Positions 8,865 to 18,360 of a DNA stretch of 64,000 bases are shown here, in pieces. Origin of the DNA: Pseudomonadota bacterium (GTDB taxonomy: Bacteria; Pseudomonadota; Gammaproteobacteria; Burkholderiales; Gallionellaceae); NCBI GenBank assembly GCA_021783995.1, contig JAJXTH010000007.1, positions 1 to 64,000 on the forward strand, written 5' to 3'. The notes under the pieces are model-generated. The model made no database searches. It saw only the letters and a list, made by a program, of their open reading frames with translations, and was not told the origin of the DNA. Positions within the stretch are counted from its first letter, which is position 1; each line of letters begins with the position of its first letter. Made by a program: the position numbers and the translations under genes.

Positions 8865-10208
8865 ATGAACAAACACATACACATACTGGGCATTTGCGGT
8901 ACCTTCATGGGCGGCATCGCCGTCATCGCCAGGCAGGCCGGCTATCGCGTCACGGGCTGCGATGCAAACGTATATCCGCCGATGAGCACGCAGCTCGAGG
9001 AACAGGGCATAGAGCTCATACAGGGATTCGGGCTGGAACAAATGGAACTCGATCCCGACGTTTATGTGATAGGGAACGTGGTGGCGCGGGGAAATCCGCT
9101 GATGGAGGAGATCCTGAACCGCAATCTCCCTTATGTCTCCGGACCGCAATGGCTTTCCGACACGCTTTTGAGAGACCGCTGGGTGCTGGGCGTGGCAGGC
9201 ACGCACGGCAAGACGACGACCTCGTCGATGCTTGCGTGGATACTCGAGCATGCGGGTATGAATCCCGGTTTCCTGATTGGGGGCGTGCCGCAGAATTTCG
9301 GAATTTCGGCGCGCATCAGCGACTCGCCTTTTTTCGTGATCGAGGCGGACGAATACGATACAGCCTTTTTCGACAAGCGCTCCAAGTTCGTGCACTACCG
9401 CCCGCGCACGGCGATACTCAACAATCTGGAGTTCGATCATGCGGACATTTTTGCCGACCTGGCCGCCATCGAGACGCAGTTCCACCATCTTGTGCGAACC
9501 GTGCCGGGCAACGGGTTGATCGTCTGCAATGGTCTGGAAGAATCGCTGCAACGCGTTTTGAAGCGCGGTTGCTGGACGCCTGTGGAAACATTCGGCAATT
9601 CCGCAGGGTGGGGCATGGACGACGAGAACCGCATCGCCTTGAAGGGGGATATTCAGGGGACGCTGCACTGGGAACTGCAAGGGGAACACAACCGCATGAA
9701 TGCCCTTGCGGCCATTGCGGCTGCGCGCCATGCAGGCGTCCCTGTCGCGTTGGGCATGGAAGCGCTGTCGCTTTTCAGGAACGTGAAACGGCGCATGGAG
9801 GTGCGCGGAGTGTCAAACAATATTACCGTTTATGACGACTTCGCGCACCATCCCACGGCGATCGCAACCACCGTGGCAGGCTTGCGAAGCAAGGTGGGAA
9901 ATGCGCGCATCCTGGCCGTGCTGGAGCCGCGCTCAAACACGATGAAGCTGGGCGTGATGAAGGATGCATTGCCGGGCAGTCTGAAGGATGCGGATCATGT
10001 GTTCTGCTATTCCGGGGGGCTGGGCTGGGATGCAAGGGAGGCCTTGCAGCCCATGGGTGACAAGGCTGATGTGTCAGACGATTTAGATCTGCTGATAGGG
10101 GAGATTGCAGAGTTTGCAATGCCCGGCGATCACATACTCGTTATGAGCAATGGCGGATTCGGCGGGATACACGAAAAGCTGCTCGAAAGACTCGGCGCTG
10201 ACTGCTAG
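8865..10208 (+). CDS. mpl: UDP-N-acetylmuramate:L-Ala-gamma-D-Glu-meso-DAP ligase
   Basis: Peptidoglycan recycling ligase that attaches the salvaged murein tripeptide to UDP-MurNAc in the cytoplasm, using ATP. The 447-residue length is that of Mpl. It shows the N-terminal Mur nucleotide fold (HILGICGTFMGG), the P-loop GTHGKTTTSSML (about residue 110), EADEYDTAFFDKRSKF, HNRMNALAA and the DDFAHHPTA motif typical of MurC/Mpl. The HILGICGTFMG and DEYDTAFFDKRSKF segments favour Mpl over MurC. The stop interlocks with that of ntrC on the other strand (CTAG). Confidence 0.95.
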   Translation: MNKHIHILGICGTFMGGIAVIARQAGYRVTGCDANVYPPMSTQLEEQGIELIQGFGLEQMELDPDVYVIGNVVARGNPLMEEILNRNLPYVSGPQWLSDTLLRDRWVLGVAGTHGKTTTSSMLAWILEHAGMNPGFLIGGVPQNFGISARISDSPFFVIEADEYDTAFFDKRSKFVHYRPRTAILNNLEFDHADIFADLAAIETQFHHLVRTVPGNGLIVCNGLEESLQRVLKRGCWTPVETFGNSAGWGMDDENRIALKGDIQGTLHWELQGEHNRMNALAAIAAARHAGVPVALGMEALSLFRNVKRRMEVRGVSNNITVYDDFAHHPTAIATTVAGLRSKVGNARILAVLEPRSNTMKLGVMKDALPGSLKDADHVFCYSGGLGWDAREALQPMGDKADVSDDLDLLIGEIAEFAMPGDHILVMSNGGFGGIHEKLLERLGADC

Positions 10209-11602
10209 GCTTCTGCGTCATCCAGCCCCAGTTCATGTACCTTGCGCGTCAGGGTGTTTCTTCCTATGCCAAGCAGTGTGGCGGCCTCGATGCGGCGGCC
10301 ATGGGTGTGATGCAGGGCCTGCAGGATCAGCGTGCGTTCGAATTGCGCGAGCAGGCTGTCCATGATGCCGTCATCTCCCCGCTGCAGTGCAGCCGCGACC
10401 TGGCCTGCCAGCACAGCGCTCCAGTCGCCCTGCTGCGCGCCCTTGCCCTCGTGATCTCGCCACTCGGGAGGCAGATCTGCGATCTCCACCACCTGCGACG
10501 GAGTCATCACGGTCAGCCAGTGGCAAAGGTTTTCGAGCTGGCGCACATTGCCCGGGAAATCCTGTGCGCTCAAATGCTGCATGACTGATTCGCTCAACTG
10601 TTTCTGTTCGACGGCCAGTTCGCGTGCGCTTTTCTGCAGGAAGTATTTCGCAAGCAGCGGGATATCCTCCTTCCTCTCGCGAAGCGGAGGAAGGCGCAGG
10701 CGGATAACATTCAGCCTGTGAAACAGGTCTTCGCGGAACAGGCCTTCCTTGACACGCTCTTCCAGATTCTGATGCGTTGCGGTGATGATGCGCACGTTGG
10801 CCTTGATCGGCTGATGTCCTCCGACTCTGTAGAAGTTGCCATCAGACAGCACGCGCAAGAGACGCGTCTGCAGCTCGGATGGCATGTCGCCTATTTCATC
10901 GAGAAAAAGCGTTCCGCCTTCTGCCTGCTCGAATCGCCCGTGTCTGGTTGCGGCGGCACCGGTGAAGGCACCGCGTTCATGCCCGAAGAGTTCGGATTCG
11001 AGCAGGTCCTTGGGGATCGCGGCGGTGTTGATCGCGATGAATGGCTTGTCTGATCGCGGGCTGTGGCGGTGCAGGGCGCGCGCAACCAGTTCCTTGCCGG
11101 ATCCAGATTCACCGTTGATCAGCACGGTTGCATGGGACTGTGACAGCCTGCCTATTGCGCGGAAAACATCCTGCATCGCGGGCGCATGGCCCAGGATGTC
11201 GGCTGCAACCTCGACCGATCCTGTTTCTGCCGACTTGCTGCTGCTTTGCTCCAGCGCGCGGCGTATCAGATCGACTGCATGATTGATGTCGAAGGGCTTG
11301 GGCAGATATTCGAATGCGCCGCCCTGAAAGGCGGAAACCGCGCTTTCCAGATCGGAATAAGCGGTCATGATGATGACGGGTATCAGCGGGTGACGCTGAT
11401 GGAGCTCATGCAGAAAATCCAGACCCGATCGCCCCGGCATGCGTATGTCGCTCAATACGACCTGCGGCAATTCGTGATTCAGCGCGTGCAGTGCATCGTC
11501 GGCGGTCGCGAAGCTTTCGAATTCGATATTGGCGCGGGCAAGGGATTTCTCCAGCACCCATCGTATCGAGCGGTCATCGTCAATTATCCAGACGGGTTTC
11601 AT
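10205..11602 (-). CDS. ntrC: Nitrogen regulation response regulator NtrC
   Basis: Sigma-54-dependent transcription activator of nitrogen genes. Receiver domain (about residues 1-120) with the acidic pocket DDD and phospho-Asp in VVLSDIRMP. AAA+ domain (about 140-370) with Walker A GESGSGKE, the sigma-54 contact loop GAFTGA, and Walker B GGTLFLDEIG. C-terminal Fis-type helix-turn-helix (RIEAATLLGIGRNTLTRK). The ATG at 11602 is preferred over a GTG at 11620 because relatives begin MKPVWIIDDD. It lies 42 bases after ntrB and is the last gene of a minus-strand glnA-DUF4124-ntrB-ntrC group. Its likely targets include the glnA control region described here. Confidence 0.95.
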   Translation of the reverse strand: MKPVWIIDDDRSIRWVLEKSLARANIEFESFATADDALHALNHELPQVVLSDIRMPGRSGLDFLHELHQRHPLIPVIIMTAYSDLESAVSAFQGGAFEYLPKPFDINHAVDLIRRALEQSSSKSAETGSVEVAADILGHAPAMQDVFRAIGRLSQSHATVLINGESGSGKELVARALHRHSPRSDKPFIAINTAAIPKDLLESELFGHERGAFTGAAATRHGRFEQAEGGTLFLDEIGDMPSELQTRLLRVLSDGNFYRVGGHQPIKANVRIITATHQNLEERVKEGLFREDLFHRLNVIRLRLPPLRERKEDIPLLAKYFLQKSARELAVEQKQLSESVMQHLSAQDFPGNVRQLENLCHWLTVMTPSQVVEIADLPPEWRDHEGKGAQQGDWSAVLAGQVAAALQRGDDGIMDSLLAQFERTLILQALHHTHGRRIEAATLLGIGRNTLTRKVHELGLDDAEA

Positions 11603-11644
11603 AGTTGTCAGTCTATCCACATGGTTATATATCCAATAAGCCTG

Positions 11645-12694
11645 TCATGCGTTTGCATGCAAGGGCAGCATCACGGTGAAACAGGTGTGCCCCGGCTCGC
11701 TGTCGAATTCGATGGTGCCTTGATGCTGGCTGACAAAATCCTGTGCAAGGGTCAGGCCCAATCCGTGGCCGTCGGCGCGGCCGGACACCAGAGGATAGAA
11801 AATCTTGTCTTTCATCTCGGGTGCGATGCCTGGGCCGTTGTCTATTATCTGCACTGCGATGGCCAGGCGATGGCGTTGTTTGAAAAGCGTTACCTGGCGT
11901 GCAATCCTTGTGCGGAAGATGATGCGCCCGTGACCCTGCATCGCCTGGGCGGCGTTGCGCACGATGTTGAGTATGACCTGTATCAGCTGTTCCTTGTCGC
12001 CTATCAGTTCAGGCAGACTGAGATCGTAATCGCGCCTGATGGTCAGTCCTTCCGGTATTTCGGCCAGAACGACCGAACGCACTCGCTCCAGCACTTCGTG
12101 GATGTTAAGTGCGCTGTGTCTGACATTTCCCTGCGGCGTCAGCAATTTTTCCATCAGGGTGCGCAGGCGGTCTGCCTCCTGAACAATGACCTGGGTATAT
12201 TCGCGCAAGGCGGGCCTGTCGAGTTCCTGCTCCAGCAATTGCGCGGCACCTCTTATGCCTCCCAGGGGATTCTTGATTTCATGAGCAAGATTGCGCAGCA
12301 GCAGCCGGCTTGCCTGAGTCTGATCCAGCATCTGTTCCTCCCGTGCAAGCTTTAGCGGCATGTCCATGGGGTGGAATTCCAGCACCAGGCTGGGTTTGTC
12401 AAAACGCAGCGGCGTGACTGTGCCGCGTACATGCAGCTTGTTGTGCGTATGCGTCATGAGCATCAGGTCGTGCTCGATATAACTTGCATTGCTTGCCAAT
12501 GCGCGCTGCATTGCGTTGGCCAATTGCCCTGTGTCGGTGAACACCATCTGCAAGGGTTGATTGAGCAGGTTCTTGCCGCTGACCTCGAACAGGTTTTCGG
12601 CTGACGGGTTCAGATAGATGACATGCAGTGTCTCGTCCACCAGGATGATGGCGGTGGTGAGATAATCTAGCGTGAGATGTAGGAAGTCGGACAT
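11645..12694 (-). CDS. ntrB: Nitrogen regulation sensor histidine kinase NtrB
   Basis: Cytoplasmic kinase/phosphatase that sets the phosphorylation state of NtrC under control of PII. 349 residues: an N-terminal PAS domain (about 5-110), a dimerisation and phospho-acceptor helix with HEIKNPLGGIRGAAQ (His near residue 140), then a HATPase domain with N box NIVRNAAQAM and G boxes DNGPGIAPE and GLGLTLA. No membrane segments, as expected for NtrB. Directly upstream of ntrC on the same strand. Confidence 0.95.
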   Translation of the reverse strand: MSDFLHLTLDYLTTAIILVDETLHVIYLNPSAENLFEVSGKNLLNQPLQMVFTDTGQLANAMQRALASNASYIEHDLMLMTHTHNKLHVRGTVTPLRFDKPSLVLEFHPMDMPLKLAREEQMLDQTQASRLLLRNLAHEIKNPLGGIRGAAQLLEQELDRPALREYTQVIVQEADRLRTLMEKLLTPQGNVRHSALNIHEVLERVRSVVLAEIPEGLTIRRDYDLSLPELIGDKEQLIQVILNIVRNAAQAMQGHGRIIFRTRIARQVTLFKQRHRLAIAVQIIDNGPGIAPEMKDKIFYPLVSGRADGHGLGLTLAQDFVSQHQGTIEFDSEPGHTCFTVMLPLHANA

Positions 12695-12732
12695 GCCGAT
12701 ATCAAAGCAAGGATCATGCCTGACAGCGACTG

Positions 12733-13140
12733 TTATTTCAGCTTGGAAATTTCAGCCTTGAGTGCATCCACATTGCCCTGATGCAATTCGACCTGACGCT
12801 GCATCGCGTCCATTTTTTCATGGTCCTTGGGATTGCCCGATTTCAGTCCCTGTTTGGCATTGTTGAGCTGGCCTTCTTCGGTTTTGAGTTCGTCTTCGAG
12901 TATCTTTCTGCGCGCGCCATCGCGCTCTTTCTGCGTTTCGTCATTCACCCTGGGAAAGTCTTGAGGAGTTTCGCGGCTATGGTCGCGGTCTTTTTCGCCT
13001 GGCGGCAGGAGATTGAGACGTTTTCCACCCTTGATCGGCGTGCTGGAATAGGTTACATGGCCATCTGCATCGACAGCCTTGTATATGTCGGCTTGCGCCA
13101 CCATGGGGATGAGGCACAGCAGCAAGCATACAGATTTCAT
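12733..13140 (-). CDS. DUF4124 domain protein, secreted
   Basis: 135 residues: a signal peptide (MKSVCLLLCLIPMVAQA) and then a DUF4124 domain (DIYKAVDADGHVTYSSTP), followed by a charged, probably coiled-coil tail. The ATG at 13140 has an AGGAG site and begins the signal peptide; an upstream ATG at 13197 would place a basic leader ahead of it and is less likely. DUF4124 proteins are common in beta- and gammaproteobacteria and have no settled function. It sits between glnA and ntrB, a position often taken by such genes in this group. A second DUF4124 gene lies at 22383. Confidence 0.85.
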   Translation of the reverse strand: MKSVCLLLCLIPMVAQADIYKAVDADGHVTYSSTPIKGGKRLNLLPPGEKDRDHSRETPQDFPRVNDETQKERDGARRKILEDELKTEEGQLNNAKQGLKSGNPKDHEKMDAMQRQVELHQGNVDALKAEISKLK

Positions 13141-13220
13141 TGAAAATCTCCTGCGGAAAGACCGGATGAGTATAGGGCATGCCTTCTTCCCTGACAAACG
13201 GTTTGAAGCAGTTTGAGACG

Positions 13221-13247
13221 AAAAAAACGGGGCGCGAGGCCCCGTTT
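13221..13247 (-). terminator. Intrinsic terminator after glnA
   Basis: AACGGGGC and GCCCCGTT form an 8-bp stem with a 5-base loop. On the minus strand it is followed by a run of seven T, the classical intrinsic form. It starts about 20 bases beyond the glnA stop, so most glnA transcripts should end here, leaving ntrBC to read-through or a separate promoter. Confidence 0.85.
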
Positions 13248-13267
13248 CTGGATTCGACGGATGCGAA

Positions 13268-14683
13268 TCAGATGCTGTAGTACATGTCGAACTCGACAGG
13301 ATGTGTCGTCATGCGCAGGCGCGTGACTTCGTCCATCTTCAATGCGATGTAGGCATCGATGAAGTCGTTCGAGAACACGCCACCGCGGGTCAGGAACTCG
13401 CGATCCTTGTCCAAGTGTGCAAGCGCTTCGTCGAGAGAAGAACAGACGGTGGGAATCTTTGCATCCTCTTCGGGGGGCAGATCATACAGGTTCTTGTCTG
13501 CGGGATCGCCTGGGTGAATTTTGTTCTGTATGCCGTCGAGCCCTGCCATCATCAGCGCTGCAAAGCACAGGTAAGGATTGGCCGTAGGATCGGGGAAGCG
13601 CGTCTCGATGCGGCGGGCCTTCTCGCTTGGCACATGCGGAATGCGGATCGATGCGGAACGGTTCTTGGCCGAATAGGCGAGCTTGGTCGGCGCTTCATAA
13701 TGGGGCACGAGGCGCTTGTAGGAGTTCGTGCCGGGATTGGTGATCGCATTCAATGCCTTGGCATGCTTGATGATGCCGCCGATATAGTAGAGCGCTGTCT
13801 CGGACAGGCCTGCATAGCCGTTGCCTGCGAACAGGTTTTTGCCGCCCTTCCAGATGGACTGGTGCACGTGCATGCCGGAACCATTGTCGCCGACGATGGG
13901 CTTGGGCATGAAGGTCGCGGTCTTGCCATACTGGTGTGCGACATTGTGCACGACGTATTTCAGCACCTGGGTCTGGTCGGCGCGGCGCACCAGGGTGTTG
14001 AACTTCGTGCCGATTTCGCACTGACCCGCGGTTGCAACTTCGTGGTGGTGCACTTCGACTTCGATGCCGATGTCTTCGAGCGCCAGGCACATCGCTGCGC
14101 GTATGTCGTTCAGGCTGTCGACAGGAGGAACGGGGAAATATCCGCCCTTGACCGAAGGGCGATGTCCTGTATTGCCGCCGTCGAATTTTTCCGCAGAAGC
14201 CCATGCTGCCTCTTCGGAATTGACCTTGACGAAGCAGCCAGACATGTCGATCTGCCAGTTGACGGAGTCGAAGATGAAGAATTCAGGTTCCGGGCCGAAG
14301 TAGGCGGTATCGCCGATGCCGCTTGATTGCAGGTAGGCTTCGGCGCGCTTTGCGATGGAGCGCGGGTCTCGGTCGTAGCCCTTGCCGTCGGTTGGCTCGA
14401 TCACGTCGCAGGTGAGCACCAGCGTGTTTTCGTCCATGAACGGATCGATGTAGGCGGTTGCGGGATCAGGCATCAAAAGCATGTCTGATGCCTGTATGCC
14501 CTTCCAGCCTGCGATCGAGGAGCCATCGAACGCATGGCCATCTTCGAATTTATCCATGCCCACATATTTTGCCGGCACGCCGACATGCTGTTCCTTGCCG
14601 CGTGTATCCGTAAAGCGGAAATCCACGAATTTGACATCGTGATCCTTGATCATTTGCAACACATCTTTTGCCGACAACGACAT
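13268..14683 (-). CDS. glnA: Glutamine synthetase type I
   Basis: Condenses ammonia and glutamate to glutamine with ATP, the central nitrogen assimilation step. 471 residues, the usual GSI-beta length. Visible are the beta-grasp N-domain ([16 protein letters not shown]), DGSSIAGWK, the ATP-site region [10 protein letters not shown], and the adenylylation loop ending [14 protein letters not shown], with the modifiable Tyr in NLYDL. This implies control by GlnE as well as transcription control. The upstream region has a sigma-54 promoter and NtrC sites, and a terminator follows. Confidence 0.97.
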   Translation of the reverse strand: MSLSAKDVLQMIKDHDVKFVDFRFTDTRGKEQHVGVPAKYVGMDKFEDGHAFDGSSIAGWKGIQASDMLLMPDPATAYIDPFMDENTLVLTCDVIEPTDGKGYDRDPRSIAKRAEAYLQSSGIGDTAYFGPEPEFFIFDSVNWQIDMSGCFVKVNSEEAAWASAEKFDGGNTGHRPSVKGGYFPVPPVDSLNDIRAAMCLALEDIGIEVEVHHHEVATAGQCEIGTKFNTLVRRADQTQVLKYVVHNVAHQYGKTATFMPKPIVGDNGSGMHVHQSIWKGGKNLFAGNGYAGLSETALYYIGGIIKHAKALNAITNPGTNSYKRLVPHYEAPTKLAYSAKNRSASIRIPHVPSEKARRIETRFPDPTANPYLCFAALMMAGLDGIQNKIHPGDPADKNLYDLPPEEDAKIPTVCSSLDEALAHLDKDREFLTRGGVFSNDFIDAYIALKMDEVTRLRMTTHPVEFDMYYSI

Positions 14684-14731
14684 AGCTTTCTCCCAAAAGT
14701 ATCAATCAAAAATGAACCCGAAATTGTCTTA

Positions 14732-14747
14732 TGCAGAAAGCGTGCCA
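14732..14747 (-). promoter_or_regulatory. Sigma-54 promoter of glnA
   Basis: Read on the minus strand the sequence is TGGCACGCTTTCTGCA. GG of the -24 box and GC of the -12 box are separated by exactly 10 bases, matching the TGGCAC-N5-TTGCA consensus except for one base. The inferred transcript start is near 14721, about 38 bases before the glnA ATG. Confidence 0.85.
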
Positions 14748-14809
14748 GCCCGATCTGCATGTCAGAGCGACATTGTGCCATAAGCGCGCGGCGCAACACA
14801 AAAATAAAT

Positions 14810-14858
14810 AGCACCAAAACCGGGCGTCAGGTTTCCGATATTGCACTATTTTTGTGCA
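14810..14858 (-). promoter_or_regulatory. NtrC enhancer sites upstream of glnA
   Basis: A perfect 17-bp palindrome, TGCAC-N7-GTGCA, at 14842-14858 matches the NtrC consensus. A weaker copy with half site GCACCA lies at 14810-14826. Their centres are 32 bp apart, about three helical turns, at roughly -97 and -129 from the predicted start, an arrangement like that of the enterobacterial glnA enhancer. The strong site overlaps the stop codon of the neighbouring transporter gene. Confidence 0.75.
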
Positions 14859-16015
14859 TGGCTGACATGAACGTGGATGGCGCGAAAAAGCGGATCATCC
14901 TTTGTCAGTTCATCGCATCTGGCTTGCAGAGCGCCTATGCCTTCGGATGGCAATTTGTCTGCGGGCAGATAGAGCTCGACATCCACGCGCCCATCCAGAT
15001 AATGAAACACCACGCGGTTATCGAGAAGAACGCCGCCTAGTCTCTCGGCAAGCAGTTCAAGCAGCTTAGGACGGCTGTGTGAACGGGCGTGGTGCGCTGC
15101 CTGTATGTCGTCTTCCGGATCGATATGCACCATTACGTCCAGCACATGATGGTTATTGAGCACAGCATGGCGGGCAGACTCTGCAATGTGATGGCCTTCC
15201 GACACGCTTATCCTGGGGTCGACCAGAACATGCGCGTCCACAAGCGCATTGTCTGCCATTTTGCGGGTGCGCAGTTCGTGCAGCCCCAAGACGCCTGGCG
15301 TGTTGAGCAGGGTTTGCCTTATTGATTCCACTTCTTCGGCGTCGAGGCCGGTGTCGATGAGTTCAGACAATGCTTCCAGGGCAAGCTTTCCTCCCATATA
15401 GGCGATCATCACGCCCACCACTGCCGCCGCAACCAGATCGAGGAAGGTATAGCCCAGCAGATTGCCGATGACGCCGGCCACGACCACCAGGGAAGAGGCG
15501 GCATCAGAACGCGCATGCCAGGCATTGGCCACCAGCATCTGTGAGCGTACCTTGAGCGCCATAGCCATCATGTAGCGGAACATGCCCTCCTTGGCGATCA
15601 GCGCGAGAATTGCGATAGCCAGGCCCAGCGGGCTGACAGCGTGCAAGTCGCCTGGTTGTTGCAGGCGCATCGCAGCCGCGATCAAGAGTGCGATCCCCAG
15701 CGCTGCGAGAAACACGCCCAGTATCAGAGTGGCTGCGGTTTCGATTCTTGCATGCCCATAAGGGTGTTTGTCATCAGCATCGCGGTTGCCATGACGATTT
15801 GCATACAGGACCAGCACATCGGAGAGCAGATCGGACAATGAATGCAGGCCATCTGCCATCAGAGCCTGGGAATGGGCAAAAAACCCCCCCACGACCTGCA
15901 GCAGTGTGAGCAGGAGATTGATTCCTATGCTGACCCAGGTGCATTTTTGTGCAACGGCATATCGTTCAGGGTGCAGCGGTTCGAATTCCTGGTCTTGTTG
16001 GGTGTGATTTTTCAT
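14846..16015 (-). CDS. Cation diffusion facilitator family metal exporter
   Basis: Predicted proton-coupled efflux of a divalent metal across the inner membrane. 389 residues with about six membrane helices (20-220) and a long cytoplasmic C-domain. Metal-site motifs are ADGLHSLSDLLSD in helix 2 and HARSDAASS in helix 5 (Asp/His pairs), plus PYGHARIET between helices 2 and 3. The His/Asp pattern suits Zn, Fe or Co more than the DxxxD of manganese exporters, but the substrate is not proven. The C-terminal extension (about 90 residues beyond the usual domain) is longer than in FieF. Its stop codon lies in the NtrC site of glnA. Confidence 0.9.
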   Translation of the reverse strand: MKNHTQQDQEFEPLHPERYAVAQKCTWVSIGINLLLTLLQVVGGFFAHSQALMADGLHSLSDLLSDVLVLYANRHGNRDADDKHPYGHARIETAATLILGVFLAALGIALLIAAAMRLQQPGDLHAVSPLGLAIAILALIAKEGMFRYMMAMALKVRSQMLVANAWHARSDAASSLVVVAGVIGNLLGYTFLDLVAAAVVGVMIAYMGGKLALEALSELIDTGLDAEEVESIRQTLLNTPGVLGLHELRTRKMADNALVDAHVLVDPRISVSEGHHIAESARHAVLNNHHVLDVMVHIDPEDDIQAAHHARSHSRPKLLELLAERLGGVLLDNRVVFHYLDGRVDVELYLPADKLPSEGIGALQARCDELTKDDPLFRAIHVHVSHAQK

Positions 16016-16082
16016 TTCGGTTGAGCTAGTATGCGGCTATTGATGCGAGCATAGCGCATGATTGGCCAAGAACCAAACATAA

Positions 16083-16550
16083 ATGGAAAACATCGCCATG
16101 GGTAAAATCACTGCCATATTGCAGGGCGCTCAGCAGCGCGCCAGGGACATGGGGCTATCCTACGAGGGGGCGCTGCTGCCGATCGAAGCCCATGAAATAC
16201 TTCAGTCCGCACCAGGCGCCAGACTGGTGGATGTTCGCAGTCGTGCCGAACTGGATTGGGTCGGTCGCATAGCTGGTGCCGTCGAGATCGAATGGATGAG
16301 CTATCCAGGAATGAAGCCCAATCCGGTTTTCTTGGCAGCACTGGAACAGCAGGTGGAGAAGGAGGCGCTGGTATTGTTCATCTGTCGCAGCGGCGCACGC
16401 TCGCATTCCGCCGCGATTGCCGCGACGCTTGCCGGCTACAGCGACAGTTACAATGTGCTCCAGGGTTTTGAGGGTGACAGGAATGCAGAAGGGCATCGCA
16501 ACAGCTTCGAGGGATGGCGCGCTGCCGGATTGCCATGGACACAGGGCTGA
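16083..16550 (+). CDS. Rhodanese-like domain protein
   Basis: 155 residues with one rhodanese domain. The active-site loop is FICRSGARS, with Cys in the position of the persulfide-carrying residue, and the N-terminal part has the CH2A-like LVDVRSRAELDWVGRI. No signal peptide or membrane segment, so cytoplasmic. It may act in sulfur transfer. A second ATG at 16098 (MGKIT) is equally plausible as start; neither has a strong ribosome site. It is divergent from the cation exporter and 50 bases upstream of an ABC transporter. Confidence 0.88.
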   Translation: MENIAMGKITAILQGAQQRARDMGLSYEGALLPIEAHEILQSAPGARLVDVRSRAELDWVGRIAGAVEIEWMSYPGMKPNPVFLAALEQQVEKEALVLFICRSGARSHSAAIAATLAGYSDSYNVLQGFEGDRNAEGHRNSFEGWRAAGLPWTQG

Positions 16551-16599
16551 AATCTTTGAACCTTAAGATAGGCCTTCGAGACGCTCTTGACAGGGCGGC

Positions 16600-18348
16600 A
16601 TGGCAATCAGCGCGACGATGAGCGAACGCAAACAATTTTTTCCCAGGCAGGTTGTTGAAACCGGGTGGAACAAGTGGGACTGGGCACTGCTTCCGATGGT
16701 TCTGGCACTGCTGGTTTTGCTGGCTTACGGCGGCGAGGAGATGGCGCGTCCCTATCAGATAGGCCAGACACTAGATCTTTCGCTCGATCCGGAATATCTG
16801 CCGTATTATCTGCTGCGGACGACCCTGCGCATGTTCATTGCGCTTGGCGCATCCATTGCATTCAGTTGCGTCTTTGCGGTGCTGGCGACGAAATACCGCG
16901 CGGCCGAAAAATTCCTGATTCCGATGCTAGACATCCTGCAGTCGATTCCCATACTGGGTTTTTTGTCCATCACGGTCACTGCGTTCATCGCGTTGTTTCC
17001 GGGCAGCCTCCTGGGGGTGGAGTGCGCGGCGATATTCGCGATATTCACATCGCAGGCCTGGAACATGGCATTCAGCGCATACCAGGGGTTCCGCACCGTT
17101 CCGGCAGAGCTGAAGGAGGCGGCGAGCGTGTTCAACCTCTCGTCATGGCAGCGCTTCTGGCGGCTTGAGCTGCCGTTCGCAACACCCGGCCTTTTGTGGA
17201 ACATGATGATGTCGATGTCGGGAGGCTGGTTTTTCGTGGTCGCGTCGGAAGCCATTTCAGTATCCAATCAGAACATCAAGCTTCCCGGCATAGGTTCGTA
17301 TATCGCGCTCGCCATCGAACAGCGCGATCTACATGCGATTGCATGGGCCATCTGTGCGATGTTGGTCGGCGTGATCCTCTATGATCAGTTTTTCTTCAGG
17401 CCCTTGCTTGCCTGGGCAGACAAGTTCCGTTTCGAGGAATCCGGCGGCGAAACGGCCCAGGAATCGTGGCTCCTGAACTGGCTGCGCAAGACCGAGCGCA
17501 CCCAGGGTATTGCGCTTGCTGCAAGCAACATGCTGGAACGTTCTTTCGTGCTGCTCAGGCACAATTACGACGGCACTTCGATACGCGCAAGACCGCAAAT
17601 AATCTCCGCGACACCCGAACGCATCTGGGACGCCATGCTTGCCGCAATCGTCTTTTATGCATTGTGGACGCTGGTTCATTTCATCCATGCAGAGGTGAGC
17701 TGGAGCGAGGTCGGTCTTGCGTTCATGATGGGTTTCTACACGATGACCCGCGTGGTCGTGCTGATCTTTCTGGCCGCAATCGTGTGGATACCGGTCGGTG
17801 TCTGGATAGGCATGAACCCGAGGATAGCGGGCAGAGCTCAGGCGATCATACAGTTCCTGGCTGCATTCCCGGCCAATCTGATGTTTCCCGTGGTGGTGTT
17901 TTTGCTCGTGCGTTACCGGCTCAATCCCGATATCTGGCTTTCTCCGCTGATGATACTCGGCACGCAATGGTACATCCTGTTTAACGTGATTGCAGGGGCA
18001 TCCTCGATTCCGACCGAGCTGCGTTATGCGGCGCAGAATTTTGGCCTTTCCGGCATGCTGAAATGGCGGCGCTATCTGCTTCCGGCGATCTTCCCGAGTT
18101 TTGTGACAGGAGCGATCACCGCGTCGGGTGGTTCATGGAATGCAAGCATCGTCGCCGAATATGTGAGCTGGGGAAACACCACGCTGAAGGCGCACGGCAT
18201 AGGCAGCTATATCGCGGAAATGACCGCGAGCGGGGACTTTCCGAGGATTGCGCTCGGTATCGGCGTCATGTGCATCTTCGTGATGGGATTCAACCATTTC
18301 ATCTGGCGCAGACTCTATCGCATGACCGAAAACCGGCTGCATTTTTAA
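16600..18348 (+). CDS. ABC transporter permease, two fused NitT/TauT-type domains
   Basis: 582 residues comprising two BPD-type permease domains in one chain (about 60-280 and 350-575), each with the EAA-like loop (AELKEAASVFN and TELRYAAQNFG, followed by R/K-rich then LPF/LPAIFP). Such duplicated permeases occur in the nitrate/sulfonate/bicarbonate-like group. ATG at 16600 has an AGGG site 8 bases upstream. It overlaps nothing, but the ATPase gene begins 12 bases after its stop. No substrate-binding protein gene is near, so the substrate, and even the direction of transport, are unknown. Confidence 0.9.
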   Translation: MAISATMSERKQFFPRQVVETGWNKWDWALLPMVLALLVLLAYGGEEMARPYQIGQTLDLSLDPEYLPYYLLRTTLRMFIALGASIAFSCVFAVLATKYRAAEKFLIPMLDILQSIPILGFLSITVTAFIALFPGSLLGVECAAIFAIFTSQAWNMAFSAYQGFRTVPAELKEAASVFNLSSWQRFWRLELPFATPGLLWNMMMSMSGGWFFVVASEAISVSNQNIKLPGIGSYIALAIEQRDLHAIAWAICAMLVGVILYDQFFFRPLLAWADKFRFEESGGETAQESWLLNWLRKTERTQGIALAASNMLERSFVLLRHNYDGTSIRARPQIISATPERIWDAMLAAIVFYALWTLVHFIHAEVSWSEVGLAFMMGFYTMTRVVVLIFLAAIVWIPVGVWIGMNPRIAGRAQAIIQFLAAFPANLMFPVVVFLLVRYRLNPDIWLSPLMILGTQWYILFNVIAGASSIPTELRYAAQNFGLSGMLKWRRYLLPAIFPSFVTGAITASGGSWNASIVAEYVSWGNTTLKAHGIGSYIAEMTASGDFPRIALGIGVMCIFVMGFNHFIWRRLYRMTENRLHF

Positions 18349-18360
18349 GGATACGCATTC

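Noticed and set aside
11186-12355. 389-codon open frame opposite ntrC/ntrB
   Set aside because: Covers two well-supported genes on the other strand; its product shows no domain or signal and is a shadow.
13301-14326. 341-codon open frame opposite glnA
   Set aside because: Antisense of an unmistakable glutamine synthetase; no independent evidence.
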